Shown here piece after piece: positions 18,020 to 27,159 of a stretch of 56,233 bases of DNA. The position numbers and the translations under genes are program-made. Each line of letters begins with the position of its first letter. Position 1 is the first letter of the stretch. Under the pieces are notes generated by a model that was not told the DNA's origin, searched no databases, and saw only the letters and a program-made list of their open reading frames with translations. The stretch spans positions 2,529,207 to 2,585,439 of the forward strand of contig NZ_CP030040.1 of NCBI RefSeq assembly GCF_003260995.1, in the 5' to 3' direction. Origin of the DNA: Acetobacterium sp. KB-1. Lineage in GTDB: Bacteria > Bacillota > Clostridia > Eubacteriales > Eubacteriaceae.

Positions 18020-18808
18020 TTACGGTTTACTCTCAAATATTGGCTGACAAAAGTTAAAGGACTGGTTCTGGTATTGGTCCTCTAAAATGGCGATGTGAAC
18101 ACCATAGGTATCCGTCAGCGTGGTTTCGCTGAGAATATCCGATACGTGTCCCACCAGATAGCGTTTGTCTTGCATCATTAATACCACCTTGGCATTACAT
18201 TGAAAAACATGGTCTGGTGAATGCGTGGTCATGATAACGCCTAACCCCTGCTTGGCTAAATCCTTAATATTTTGAATAACCTTTACCTGGTTGCCAAAAT
18301 CAAGATTGGAGGTCGGCTCATCCATCATTAAAAAAACCGGTTCTTGTGCCAAAGCTCTGGCAATGAGAACCATTTGCCGTTCACCACCACTAAGTTCGGT
18401 GTATTTTCGGTTTTTAAGATCAGCGATCTCCAGCCGCTCCAAAAGCTTGGACACAAAGTCATAATCTTTTTTACCCGGCGATCCAAAGGCATCCATGTGG
18501 GCTGTTCTGCCCATTACGACCACGTCCATCACTGTATATGCAAACGGCGGGGTATGCGATTGCGGGACATAACCAATCAGCCTGGCGTAATCCTTTTTTG
18601 AATAGCTGTAAATATCCTGGTCATTAATTGTAATGGTGCCTTTTTTAATCGGCAGGAATCGTAGAATTGTCTTAAAGAGGGTTGTCTTTCCAATCCCATT
18701 GGGTCCCAGCAAACAAAAAATTTCTCCCGATTCGATGGTTGCTGAAAAATCGTTGACGATAATTTTCTCACCATAGCTGCATTGCAAGTGGTTCAATTCA
18801 AGCTTCAT
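18020..18808 (-). CDS. Iron-complex-type ABC transporter ATPase (FecE-like)
   Basis: The 262-residue ATPase has Walker A GPNGIGKTT (about 37-45), Q loop YVPQSHTPP, signature LSGGERQ, Walker B FLMMDEPTSNLD and H-loop TTHSPDH. A C-terminal tail after GVHIAIL is short, as in FecE/BtuD. The ATG at 18808 overlaps the permease stop by 4 bp and is preferred to a TTG two codons upstream. It couples ATP hydrolysis to the adjacent permease. Confidence 0.95.
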   Translation of the reverse strand: MKLELNHLQCSYGEKIIVNDFSATIESGEIFCLLGPNGIGKTTLFKTILRFLPIKKGTITINDQDIYSYSKKDYARLIGYVPQSHTPPFAYTVMDVVVMGRTAHMDAFGSPGKKDYDFVSKLLERLEIADLKNRKYTELSGGERQMVLIARALAQEPVFLMMDEPTSNLDFGNQVKVIQNIKDLAKQGLGVIMTTHSPDHVFQCNAKVVLMMQDKRYLVGHVSDILSETTLTDTYGVHIAILEDQYQNQSFNFCQPIFESKP

Positions 18809-19878
18809 GACCAATCACGTCTTCCCTTAAATAACATATAAATGAACAAGGGCGCACCAATCAGGGCGGTTAAAATCCCGATTGGCAGCTCGCCGGGAAC
18901 AATTAAACGGGCGACATTATCCACAATCAGCATAAACAAGCCCCCACTGAGTAAGGTGATTGGCAGAAGCACCTTGTAATTGGGTCCCACCAGCATACGC
19001 GTTATATGTGGCATGATTAATCCGACCCAGCCTATTGCTCCACAAAGACAAACAGAAGATGCGGTTAACAGCGATGCACAACAAATAATGGCTAATCGCG
19101 TTTTTCTGACATCAATTCCCAATGATTGGGCTTCTTCATCACCAAAAGTCAGAACATTCATTTGCCAACGATACAATAAGAGGGGTATCCCTCCAATAAT
19201 CAGCACCAAACCCATAATTAAAATATTCTGATAGCTGCCCGATCGGGCAAAGCTGCCCATCAGCCAGAAGGTGATTTCGGGCAGTTTATCATCAGCATCA
19301 GCCAGATATTTAATCAATGATGTTAATGCTGAAAAAATAGACGAAATAACCACCCCAGAAAGAACCATAATCAAGAGGGTGCCCTGACTTTTCCCGACCA
19401 ATTTTGAAAGCACTAACACCAAAGATACTGCGCCAATGCCAAACAAGAATGATAATAGATGTACCCCAATTGTTGGAAATCCCAATAATAAAGCAATCGC
19501 GGCACCGACGCCAGCACCTCCGGCAACACCCAGAATATCTGGTGATACCATTGGATTTTTGAATACACCCTGATAGGCCGCCCCGGAGGCCGACAGTGCG
19601 GCTCCCACTAATAACGCCAATATAATTCTGGGAATTCGAATTAAAAATAATACTGTCGCGGCTTTTTGATCTGCGGCATCTAGTGGGCGTTGAGTGATCT
19701 GGCTGATGAATAAATCCCTGATTTGATCGAGAGGAATACTATACTCCCCGAACGATAGCGAAATGCCCGCAACCAGAATGATAGTTACAATCAAGACTAT
19801 ACCGATAATCCAATTTTTTTGAGCGGACCAATCGATTTGGAATAGCCGGGCTTTTTTTTGTACCGCAGTATCTTTCAA
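18805..19878 (-). CDS. Iron-complex-type ABC transporter permease (FecCD-like)
   Basis: The 357-residue protein has about ten membrane helices. Family landmarks are FLIRIPRIILALLVGAALSASGAAYQGVFKNPMVSPDILG-type sequence (about 75-120), the GDEEAQSLG loop that contacts the ATPase, and GWVGLIMPHITRMLVGPNYK. It starts with TTG, seven bases after GGAGG. A single permease gene probably forms a homodimer, as in BtuC-type importers. Confidence 0.94.
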   Translation of the reverse strand: MKDTAVQKKARLFQIDWSAQKNWIIGIVLIVTIILVAGISLSFGEYSIPLDQIRDLFISQITQRPLDAADQKAATVLFLIRIPRIILALLVGAALSASGAAYQGVFKNPMVSPDILGVAGGAGVGAAIALLLGFPTIGVHLLSFLFGIGAVSLVLVLSKLVGKSQGTLLIMVLSGVVISSIFSALTSLIKYLADADDKLPEITFWLMGSFARSGSYQNILIMGLVLIIGGIPLLLYRWQMNVLTFGDEEAQSLGIDVRKTRLAIICCASLLTASSVCLCGAIGWVGLIMPHITRMLVGPNYKVLLPITLLSGGLFMLIVDNVARLIVPGELPIGILTALIGAPLFIYMLFKGRRDWS

Positions 19879-19947
19879 AAAACACCTCCATAAGATTCCC
19901 TATGTATCCGGCCCTTGCATAACCGCTGCCCGCTACATATTAGCGGT

Positions 19948-20808
19948 TTAATTATTAATCTCATCAATGTGTTTGGGTCGCCACCACAAAACAAAACTTT
20001 TTGTTTGCATTAAAAAGGTAACTGTTCCATCATTGTTTTTCGTTAACATGGCTTCCAGATTTGATTTGAAAATAGGAAGCTTATCATCCGCAAAAGGCCG
20101 TAATTGTCTTAAATCAGCGTACGTCGCTTCATATGAAGGATAAGTTTTTGTAAACCCATCATCAATCACTGAAATATTCGGGTCCAAGCCCAGATCGTAG
20201 ACCATATTGAAAGTAACATTATAACCGAGTCTTCGATCATTTCGGAAATCACCTGGCCTATTTGACAGCGTATCACTGGTGTTTTTAAACATGTCTTCCA
20301 GAATAACCGGAATATGGGGACCATTCGCCCAGCAAATGATAACCGCGGCCTTATTTGCCAGTTGATTTAGCTTCTTGATATCTTGCATGGCGACAGAGCG
20401 TGAGGCAATAACAATATCGTGCTTTTTTACCGTGTCATCCAGAACAATATCGTTCCAGTTCATCAACTGAGTGGTGACATTTGATATGCCTAAGGCTTCA
20501 CAGTTCATCTGACAATACTCCAGCATTTTGGGGGATGCATCAACGGCTGTCACCTGCTTAACCCGAGGGGCCATCATCGATGTGACTCTTCCCGGTCCAC
20601 AACAAAGATCCAACACCGTATCCGTTTGACTTGTCGGAATGGCATCGATCTGAAGACGGGTATAGGCCTTTTCCATCTTTGCCATTTGATCATACATCGG
20701 CGCCTGCTTATCCCAAAATACCCCGGGGTCATAATCTGAACCTGGTTTTGGCCCATGTTGGGCGGTCTTCAGGGACAGAAGTTCTTCCCAATTAATTAAT
20801 GATTTCAT
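19948..20808 (-). CDS. SAM-dependent methyltransferase heading the FecBCD-type operon
   Basis: The 286-residue cytosolic protein has motif I LDLCCGPGRV (about 69-78) followed by VTAVDASPKML and a less conserved substrate domain. It begins the operon, 69 bp before the permease, and shares its promoter. Methyltransferases of this type next to FecBCD genes suggest that a methylation step serves the imported chelate or an endogenous metallophore, but that is inference from position. The N-terminus, with YDPGVFWDKQAPMYDQMAKMEK, is typical of the UbiE-like fold. Confidence 0.87.
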   Translation of the reverse strand: MKSLINWEELLSLKTAQHGPKPGSDYDPGVFWDKQAPMYDQMAKMEKAYTRLQIDAIPTSQTDTVLDLCCGPGRVTSMMAPRVKQVTAVDASPKMLEYCQMNCEALGISNVTTQLMNWNDIVLDDTVKKHDIVIASRSVAMQDIKKLNQLANKAAVIICWANGPHIPVILEDMFKNTSDTLSNRPGDFRNDRRLGYNVTFNMVYDLGLDPNISVIDDGFTKTYPSYEATYADLRQLRPFADDKLPIFKSNLEAMLTKNNDGTVTFLMQTKSFVLWWRPKHIDEINN

Positions 20809-20876
20809 CGGGTATCCTTTCTTATATTTAATCGATCGCTAAGCAAAATTTAGCTATATTAAGTTTCAATTAATTC

Positions 20877-20905
20877 ATAATACAATAAATATATTTCAAA
20901 ATCAA
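20877..20905 (-). promoter_or_regulatory. Promoter of the methyltransferase/FecBCD operon
   Basis: On the minus strand TTGATT (20905-20900) and TATTAT (20882-20877) are exactly 17 bp apart, in very AT-rich DNA. Just downstream ATTAA-GTTTCAA-TTAAT (about 20859-20875) forms an inverted repeat where a metal-responsive repressor could bind. Confidence 0.6.
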
Positions 20906-21279
20906 TAGTTATTTTACATTTATTATAACATCGTTTTGTTATGTATAATTTTGTTTTTAACTAAAAAATATGTTTGTAAATAAATAAAAGTGATATAAAA
21001 AGTCTCTTCATATTCAGTGCTCTCTTAATCTAATTCTAAACAATTAAACAACACTATCCGATCTAAAGCACTGTAACCGCCTAGGATTTGTTCTTTCACA
21101 CCCTTTTATTCCACGTAAAAAAGTATCCCGACCGTCAATACAGACTATTGGGATACTTTCTTGGTTTTAAAAAATAATCATGAAAAAGCTTGTCAGCCAT
21201 TTTGTCAGTGGCAAAGATTAAGCTGGATACTCTCGGTAACTTTAATACTCTACTCCTAAATAAATCGCCTAAAGCGGTT
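20906..21279. other. Intergenic region without a gene
   Basis: About 370 bp of AT-rich DNA upstream of the metal-uptake operon and downstream of deoC. I see no coding frame. It contains the deoC terminator (listed separately) and, next to the deoC stop, a small CGC/GCG hairpin. Confidence 0.6.
21121..21160 (-). terminator. Probable terminator downstream of deoC
   Basis: AAGTATCCC and GGGATACTT arms enclose a 20-nt loop. T-rich tails lie on both sides, and TTTTTTACG follows on the minus strand. Confidence 0.65.
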
Positions 21280-21945
21280 TTAGTAATTGCCAGCCGTTTC
21301 ACCTTTTAACAGTTTAACAGCAGAACTGGTTCCGATGCGGGCACAGCCTTCGTTGATAAAGGCAATCAGATCATCCACGGATTTAACCCCACCAGCAGCC
21401 TTCATTTTTACAGCCGGGCCGATATTGGCTTTAAATAAGCGAATGTCTTCAATGGTTGCCCCGGCGGTTCCAAAACCGGTGGAAGTTTTGATGTAATCGG
21501 CTTTGGCATTGGTCACCAGCTTACAGACCGTCACTTTTTCGGCTTCGGTCAGGAAACAGGTTTCCACAATCACCTTGAGGATCTTGTCGCCGATGGCCTG
21601 TTTAATTTCGGCAATTTCATTTTGAACCACTTCATAGTCTTTGTTTTTCAGGGCAGTGATATTAATCACCATATCAATTTCTGAGGCCCCGTTGTTAACC
21701 GCCTCAACCGCTTCAAAAACCTTGGTGGCCGTGGTGTTATAACCCAACGGGAAACCGATAACAGTACAAATATTGAGTTTATCGCCGTAGGTTTCTTTGA
21801 TTTTTTTTACATAAGTCGGCGGAATACACACCGACGCGGTTTCATAGGTGATGGCATCGTCACAGATCACCGTAATCTCTTCCCAGGTGGCAAATTGTTT
21901 TAACAGTGTGTGATCAATATGGCTTAAAATTTCCTTGTTTGTCAT
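21280..21945 (-). CDS. deoC: Deoxyribose-phosphate aldolase
   Basis: The 221-residue TIM-barrel aldolase cleaves 2-deoxyribose 5-phosphate to glyceraldehyde 3-phosphate and acetaldehyde. Motifs are HIDHTLL (10-16), CTVIGFPLGY (60-69), DMVINI (91-96), the Schiff-base lysine Lys153 in DYIKTSTGFG, and KAAGGVKS. The start ATG at 21945 has a GGAGA site at good spacing. It lies 3' of the FGGY kinase gene, separated by the 188-bp inverted-repeat element, so it may be the last gene of the polyol operon or be read separately. A DeoC here suggests that the pathway ends in a C5 or related sugar phosphate. Confidence 0.96.
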   Translation of the reverse strand: MTNKEILSHIDHTLLKQFATWEEITVICDDAITYETASVCIPPTYVKKIKETYGDKLNICTVIGFPLGYNTTATKVFEAVEAVNNGASEIDMVINITALKNKDYEVVQNEIAEIKQAIGDKILKVIVETCFLTEAEKVTVCKLVTNAKADYIKTSTGFGTAGATIEDIRLFKANIGPAVKMKAAGGVKSVDDLIAFINEGCARIGTSSAVKLLKGETAGNY

Positions 21946-21997
21946 TCTCATTCTCCTAATTCTCGTAAATCAATGATGTGCTTCATCTTAGTTTACC

Positions 21998-22185
21998 GTA
22001 CCGACCAATTGTTAATCTGTTGTTCGCTGCGCCATGCGAAATCCGCTTTGCTCCTTTCGCATTGGTCGCGGGCAGTCGCCAACTACAAGCAAGCTTGTGA
22101 TTGGCTCGTTGCCTGCGCGCAGAATCAGACAGGCGATGCCATGTCCGCTCTGATGCGTACAACATGATGTAACAATTGTCGGTAC
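21998..22185. repeat. Structured inverted-repeat element, long copy
   Basis: The ends are long near-perfect inverted repeats: GTACCGACC-AATTGTTA at the left and TAACAATTGTCGGTAC at the right. Inside are three further hairpins. ATGCGAAA (22034-22041) pairs with TTTCGCAT (22055-22062). GCCAA (22078-22082) pairs with TTGGC (22101-22105) around an ACAAGC/GCTTGT stem. ATCAGA pairs with TCTGAT around a GGC-GAT-GCC tip (about 22124-22155). A shorter copy lies at 33121-33218. There is no open reading frame. Confidence 0.85.
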
Positions 22186-22215
22186 TACGTTATCATGCTA
22201 AACTAATCCAACCAC

Positions 22216-23721
22216 TCATTTGGCCATGGTGTCTTTGAGCTTTTCATAGATTTCGGTATAGGTATCAAAGACACCCTGATAGGTTGCGTACAGGTCTTTG
22301 TTGGGCTGTACCGAATACGCTTCTCTGACCATGCCTTTCGTTGCCGCATCAAAGGATGCATAAGTGCCGGAACCGACTGCCGCGACAATGGCGCAGCCCA
22401 GAACACTGGCACTGGCGTCTTCGGTGACAACAATTGGCTTGCCAGTGACATCAGCGATGATCTGCATCCAGGTGGCATCTTTGGTGACCCCACCGCAGCC
22501 TACAATGATGTTGATGGGACAACCCTGAGCTTCAAAGTTATCGATGATATTTTTAGTCCCAAGGGCTACGGATTCTAGCAGGGCCCGATAAATATGCGCT
22601 TTGGTATGACTCAGGGTTAAGCCGTAAATCACCCCTTTGGCATTGGCATCTTTGTAGGGAGTCCGATTTCCCTGGAAGAAGTCAAGAGCTACCAGACCTT
22701 CCGAGCCGGCAGGAATTTTGGCTACCAATTCATTCATATAGGCATAGGGGTTTTCATGGGAACTCATATCAAATTCCCGCATAAACCATTTAATAATCGA
22801 ACCGGCCGAAATTTGGCCACCTTCTAATAACCACTGGTCGGGAACGATGGCATTGTTGTAAGGACCCCAAATTCCGTTCAGATTCAGTTTCTTTTCGGAA
22901 AAGGCCAGTTGGACAAAACTGGTCCCCATGATCATGGCCAGCTTGCCTTCTTTGGCAACACCTAAACCAAGCATCCCGATATGAGCGTCAATCCCGCCCT
23001 GAACAACCTTCATTTCCGGGTTGATGTCGTAATGATCAGCAAATTCGCGGTTGATGATGCCCACAAAATCACCCACTTGTTTCACATCCAGAACCAGTTT
23101 TTCGGCATAGTCTTCCAAACCAATCTGTTCAAAGAATTCGCCGTTCCAACCGCCTTCACACTTAATATAATTCCATTTGCAGGTTGAATTACAAATCGAG
23201 GTGGCATAAACCCCGCATAACTGGTAGTTCATCCAGTCCAACTGTTCAATAATTTTATAGCTTTTAGAATAGATTTCTTTTTGATTGTTTTTAATCCACA
23301 GCACCTTGGGAAGCATCCATTCTACTGAATCTTCTCCACCGGAGTATTCTAAAACAGGGTGTTTGGTGTCATTGATGATTTTCATTTCTTTCTTGGCCCG
23401 GGTATCCATCCACATGATCGCATCGGCTAATGGGTTGCCTTTGTCATCAATCGGAATGACCGTTGATGAGGTAGAGCAGACACTGACCGCTTGGATGTTA
23501 TGGCGTACTTCTTTTGTCAGTGACGACATCACATTTTTAACCGCTACATTAAAACAATTCCACCAGTCGGCCGGTTTCTGTTCGGCCCAGCCAGCCTGAG
23601 GATAAAAGGTTTCATAAACCTGTTCATCTCCAGCCATTACCGCCCCTTTAATATCTGTTACAATCACTCTGACACTTTGTGTTCCGGTGTCAACACCCAT
23701 AAAATACTTTTCTGTGTTCAT
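22216..23721 (-). CDS. FGGY-family carbohydrate kinase
   Basis: The 501-residue kinase has the two-lobed FGGY fold: N-terminal phosphate loop GVDTGTQSVR (about 9-18), AVSVCSTSSTVIPID, a central IMWMDTRA, GTSFVQLAF, and the C-terminal signature GCGGVTKDATWMQIIADVTGKP. It phosphorylates a sugar or polyol with ATP; the closest named types are xylulokinase-like, but the substrate cannot be fixed. Its ATG overlaps the dehydrogenase stop (TAATG), showing translational coupling. The likely order is oxidation of a polyol by GatD, then phosphorylation by this kinase. Confidence 0.92.
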   Translation of the reverse strand: MNTEKYFMGVDTGTQSVRVIVTDIKGAVMAGDEQVYETFYPQAGWAEQKPADWWNCFNVAVKNVMSSLTKEVRHNIQAVSVCSTSSTVIPIDDKGNPLADAIMWMDTRAKKEMKIINDTKHPVLEYSGGEDSVEWMLPKVLWIKNNQKEIYSKSYKIIEQLDWMNYQLCGVYATSICNSTCKWNYIKCEGGWNGEFFEQIGLEDYAEKLVLDVKQVGDFVGIINREFADHYDINPEMKVVQGGIDAHIGMLGLGVAKEGKLAMIMGTSFVQLAFSEKKLNLNGIWGPYNNAIVPDQWLLEGGQISAGSIIKWFMREFDMSSHENPYAYMNELVAKIPAGSEGLVALDFFQGNRTPYKDANAKGVIYGLTLSHTKAHIYRALLESVALGTKNIIDNFEAQGCPINIIVGCGGVTKDATWMQIIADVTGKPIVVTEDASASVLGCAIVAAVGSGTYASFDAATKGMVREAYSVQPNKDLYATYQGVFDTYTEIYEKLKDTMAK

Positions 23722-24773
23722 TAATTCTCCCCCCATGGATAAAACATTATTTTATTGTAGAAATAACCACCTTTGGCTATTTCAGCAAAAACGTTGGGCA
23801 CTTCATCAAGCGGTAAACGATGACTGATAATGTCTTTAGCGGTCATGCCTTTTTCAGCAAACATTTTTAAGGATTCGGTCCAGTCTTCCCCGGGATAGGG
23901 TTTGGTAAACGAATTCCAGGAACCGATCAGACTCAACTGGCTTCGCATTAAGGTATCCAGTTCTTTTTCACTGAGATCCAGTCCTTTGTGGGAAATCCCC
24001 AGATAAACAACCCGGCCCATTTTGCTGGCCATTAGAATACATTGTTTTTGAGCCGCGGGTGCGCCCGAAAAATCAATGACGATATTGGCGCCTTTTCCAG
24101 CGGTGGCTTCCATAACCGCCGCTACGGCATCTTCTTTTAGGGAGTTGATGGTAACATCGGCACCGACTTTTTTGGCAATCTCCAATTTTTCATCCCAGAC
24201 ATCCACTGCAATCACCTGCGATGCCCCAGCCAGTTTGGCATATTGAGCAGCAAATAAACCAATCGGTCCAGTGCCTACCACACAAACCGAATCGCCTGGT
24301 AAAAAATTAGCCCGAGCCAAACCGTGATAAGCGTTGGCACATGGATCAATCGTTGCCGCATCTTCATAGGAAACATGATCAGGCACTTTTAACAGGTTGC
24401 CTTCTTTTACCGCTACATACTCTGCCAGGGCACCATTGCGGCGGGACCCATAATAGTCATAGTGTTCGCAGAGTGAGTAAATGCCTTTCTGGCACCATTC
24501 GCATTCAAAACAAGGAATGAGTGGCGGAACCACCACCCGATCGCCAACCTTGAAGTTTTTAATATCCGCACCCAGCGCGGTGATTTCTCCCGAAAATTCG
24601 TGACCGATGATAATCGGCGAAACATGGGCGCCATAGGTCAGTACCCGGGGAATATCAGATCCACACAGACCGACGGCCCGAACCTTTACCATTACCTCAT
24701 CCGACAAAACAATCGGCAGGGGAACCTCTTCCACCCGCAAGTCGCCTGGTTTATACATAGATACAGCTTTCAT
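23721..24773 (-). CDS. Zinc-dependent polyol dehydrogenase (GatD/sorbitol-dehydrogenase-like)
   Basis: The 350-residue medium-chain dehydrogenase oxidises a polyol to a ketose with NAD(P)+. Catalytic zinc ligands are Cys37 (GLCGSD) and His58/Glu59 (GHEFSG). The structural zinc loop reads CFECEWCQKGIYSLC (about 89-103). The Rossmann motif is GTGPIGLFAAQYAKLAGA. The sequence from MKAVSMYKPGDL to SDIPRVLTYGAH is closest to galactitol-1-phosphate and sorbitol dehydrogenases. A GGAGG site precedes the ATG. It is the first gene of the leftward operon under the promoter at 24951-24979. Confidence 0.93.
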   Translation of the reverse strand: MKAVSMYKPGDLRVEEVPLPIVLSDEVMVKVRAVGLCGSDIPRVLTYGAHVSPIIIGHEFSGEITALGADIKNFKVGDRVVVPPLIPCFECEWCQKGIYSLCEHYDYYGSRRNGALAEYVAVKEGNLLKVPDHVSYEDAATIDPCANAYHGLARANFLPGDSVCVVGTGPIGLFAAQYAKLAGASQVIAVDVWDEKLEIAKKVGADVTINSLKEDAVAAVMEATAGKGANIVIDFSGAPAAQKQCILMASKMGRVVYLGISHKGLDLSEKELDTLMRSQLSLIGSWNSFTKPYPGEDWTESLKMFAEKGMTAKDIISHRLPLDEVPNVFAEIAKGGYFYNKIMFYPWGEN

Positions 24774-24908
24774 TCTTTCCTCCTTAAAACGTTGGTGTGA
24801 ATTTAAAAATGGCTTTAAATCGCTTTTTTAAGCAATGTAACCCTTTTCTTTGCGTCTAAAAAATATTGGCAGCTTTTCGAACTACCCATAAAAAAACGCA
24901 TACCGTTT

Positions 24909-24979
24909 GAAATTTACTATCAAATTTCTACTACCGTTGGATTTAAACTCATTCTAACACCATAAACCAACGCTGTCAA
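24909..24979 (-). promoter_or_regulatory. Promoter and candidate RpiR operator of the polyol operon
   Basis: On the minus strand TTGACA (24979-24974) and TAGAAT (24956-24951) are 17 bp apart, a near-consensus promoter. Downstream of the expected start site is the inverted repeat GAAATTT-ACTATC-AAATTTC (24909-24928). Its position would block transcription, and the RpiR regulator is encoded divergently next to it. Confidence 0.65.
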
Positions 24980-25021
24980 TATGATTGGCGTCAATTATTA
25001 ACTTTTTTAAGTCTCCGGTAA

Positions 25022-25050
25022 TTGTCAAAGTGTTTTTTTTAACGTATAAT
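25022..25050 (+). promoter_or_regulatory. Promoter of the RpiR regulator gene
   Basis: TTGTCA (25022-25027) and TATAAT (25045-25050) are exactly 17 bp apart, just upstream of the GGAGG of the regulator. Confidence 0.7.
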
Positions 25051-25076
25051 AAGAAAAAAGAACGGAGGCTCTCTCG

Positions 25077-25922
25077 TTGCCATCATTGTTAACTGAAATA
25101 CGCACAAAGTATAACCTATTCTCAAGCACCCAAAAAGTGATTGCCAATTACATCCTAGATCATCCCGATACGGTTTCGCTGCTTTCCATCACCGAGCTGG
25201 CTAAAAAATGTCATACCAGCGAAACCACGGTCATGCGACTGCTAAAAAAGCTTAACTACAGTTCCTATCAAATTTTTCGGATTAATCTGGCTAAAGAGTT
25301 TTCAGACACGCCTTCCGAAAGCATCATTGAGGAGATTCTTGGGGATGATGACGTCAATACGATCAAGAAAAAAGTCATCGGCCATACCATCACTGCCATC
25401 AATGATCTGGAACATTCCCTAAAAAATGAGGTCATTGAAGAAGCCCTAAACATCTTGCTGGCCGCTAAACGGATACTTTTTTTCGGTGTTGGTGCCTCGG
25501 CCTCCATTGCCATGGATGCGATGCATAAGTTTGTAAAAATTGGGCTCAATGTCTGCAGTTATCCCGACCCCCATTTTATGAATATTATTGCCTCCCATGC
25601 CACCATTGATGACGTCTTATTTGCCGTCTCCCATACCGGTGAAAGCCTGGAGGTGTTAAGCACCGTTACCATTGCCAAAAAAAACCAGGCCAAGATCATC
25701 GCCCTGTCGAGTTTTGAAAATTCAACCCTGGCCCAGCAGGCGGATATCTTTTTATCCAGCTCCACCAACGACAAAAAATACCATTCCGAAGCGATGGCCT
25801 CCCGGATAGTCCAGCTAACCATCATCGATATCCTCTACCTGAGTGCCTTTATGCGAAATGAAGTGGTCTTTTACGACGCCCTCTCCGCTTCCCGGGATGC
25901 CGTTGGCCTGAACAAAACCTAA
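25077..25922 (+). CDS. MurR/RpiR-family transcriptional regulator
   Basis: The 281-residue protein has an N-terminal HTH_6 domain (1-77) with QKVIANYILDHPD and TSETTVMRLLKKLNY. It is followed by a SIS sugar-phosphate-binding domain (about 125-255) with RILFFGVGASASIAMDA and AVSHTGES. SIS domains sense phosphosugars, which fits the divergent dehydrogenase-kinase-aldolase operon. The start is TTG, eight bases after CGGAGG. Together with the inverted repeat in the shared intergenic region, this is the probable local regulator. Confidence 0.94.
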   Translation: MPSLLTEIRTKYNLFSSTQKVIANYILDHPDTVSLLSITELAKKCHTSETTVMRLLKKLNYSSYQIFRINLAKEFSDTPSESIIEEILGDDDVNTIKKKVIGHTITAINDLEHSLKNEVIEEALNILLAAKRILFFGVGASASIAMDAMHKFVKIGLNVCSYPDPHFMNIIASHATIDDVLFAVSHTGESLEVLSTVTIAKKNQAKIIALSSFENSTLAQQADIFLSSSTNDKKYHSEAMASRIVQLTIIDILYLSAFMRNEVVFYDALSASRDAVGLNKT

Positions 25923-25945
25923 ACTTTTAGAAAAGGAGATTTATT

Positions 25946-26989
25946 ATGAGTATTATTACCTTTGTGGGAGCCGGACAAATGGCTTCTGCCCTGTCTTTTC
26001 CGGCCACAGAAAACGGCCATGAAGTCCGCCTGGTGGGTACTCACCTGGATCGGGACATTATTGATTCTGCTGAACTAACCGGTTTTCATCCAACCTTGAA
26101 ACGCCAGTTACCCAAAGAGGGAATCAAGTATTATCAGCTCGAAGATGTGGAGCTGGCGCTGGATGGCACCAATGCCGTTTTGTGTGGGGTCAGCAGTTTT
26201 GGTGTGGACTGGTTCTGTGAAACAATCCTGCCGCTGATCCCCGACTCTGTTCCGCTGCTTTCGGTCACCAAAGGAATGATTGATTTAGAGGATGGTTCGA
26301 TGATTACCTACCCCGATTACTTTTTAAGCAAACTGCCGGCGGGAAAGAAACTTTCCATTAATGCCATCGGCGGCCCCTGCACCAGCTATGAACTGGCCGA
26401 CAAGGATCACTCGGCCGTAGCCTTTTGCGGTACCGATATGGAAATTCTACGACGCTTTAAAAAACTCTTTTCAACCGATTATTATCACATCAGTCTATCC
26501 ACCGATGTGGTCGGGGTTGAATGTGCAGTAGCCCTTAAAAACGCCTATGCCCTGGGGGTTTCCCTGGCAATCGGTCTGGCCCTTGGTCCCGATGACACTG
26601 GTAAAGAACACTATAATTCCCAGGCGGCACTCTTTGGACAAAGCATTAAAGAAATGAAACAGTTACTTGCCATTGTCAACGGCGGCGAAGAAAATATTAT
26701 CTATGGTGCTGGCGACCTATACGTCACCATTTTTGGCGGGCGCACCCGAAAAATCGGCACGCTTCTGGGGCGGGGCATCTCTTTTAAAAAAGCCATCGCC
26801 GAACTGGAAGGCGTCACCCTGGAATCGATCGTTATTGCCACCCGCACGGCCCGCTACGTCCAGCGTCTGGCCGAACGGGGCAGCATTAAACTCAAAGATT
26901 TTCCGCTGCTGATGCATGTTGATGACATCATCAATCACGGCGCGGCGGTGGCGATCCCCTGGGCTGATTTTGAGACTGAGAAATATTAA
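25946..26989 (+). CDS. NAD-dependent glycerol-3-phosphate-dehydrogenase-like protein
   Basis: The 347-residue protein resembles GpsA: the N-terminal Rossmann motif VGAGQMASALS (7-17) is GxGxxxSA-like, a GTNAVLCGVSSFGV loop and SVTKGM follow, and the C-terminal domain has VECAVALKNAYALG with the conserved Lys and YGAGDLYVTIFGGRTRKIGTLLG. It differs enough from housekeeping GpsA (shorter first loop, extra helices near 215-235) to act on another polyol phosphate. It starts 23 bp after the rpiR stop behind AAGGAG, so the two are probably co-transcribed. Confidence 0.87.
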   Translation: MSIITFVGAGQMASALSFPATENGHEVRLVGTHLDRDIIDSAELTGFHPTLKRQLPKEGIKYYQLEDVELALDGTNAVLCGVSSFGVDWFCETILPLIPDSVPLLSVTKGMIDLEDGSMITYPDYFLSKLPAGKKLSINAIGGPCTSYELADKDHSAVAFCGTDMEILRRFKKLFSTDYYHISLSTDVVGVECAVALKNAYALGVSLAIGLALGPDDTGKEHYNSQAALFGQSIKEMKQLLAIVNGGEENIIYGAGDLYVTIFGGRTRKIGTLLGRGISFKKAIAELEGVTLESIVIATRTARYVQRLAERGSIKLKDFPLLMHVDDIINHGAAVAIPWADFETEKY

Positions 26990-27085
26990 ACCGTAGGATA
27001 TGCCATGCTCAATAATTGGTTGGTCTGATTCTTTGTATCGCGCCAATTCTACCGCTCGTTGATTTCTTAAATAATTATTTTACTT

Positions 27086-27122
27086 CCGGCAGATCCCCAA
27101 AATATGGTGTAGATCTGCCGGT
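27086..27122 (+). terminator. Terminator after the GpsA-like gene
   Basis: CCGGCAGATC and GATCTGCCGG arms with a 17-nt loop are followed by TTTTATG. Confidence 0.75.
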
Positions 27123-27159
27123 TTTATGCTAAAATGATTAAAAGAAATCGAGGTAAGAA

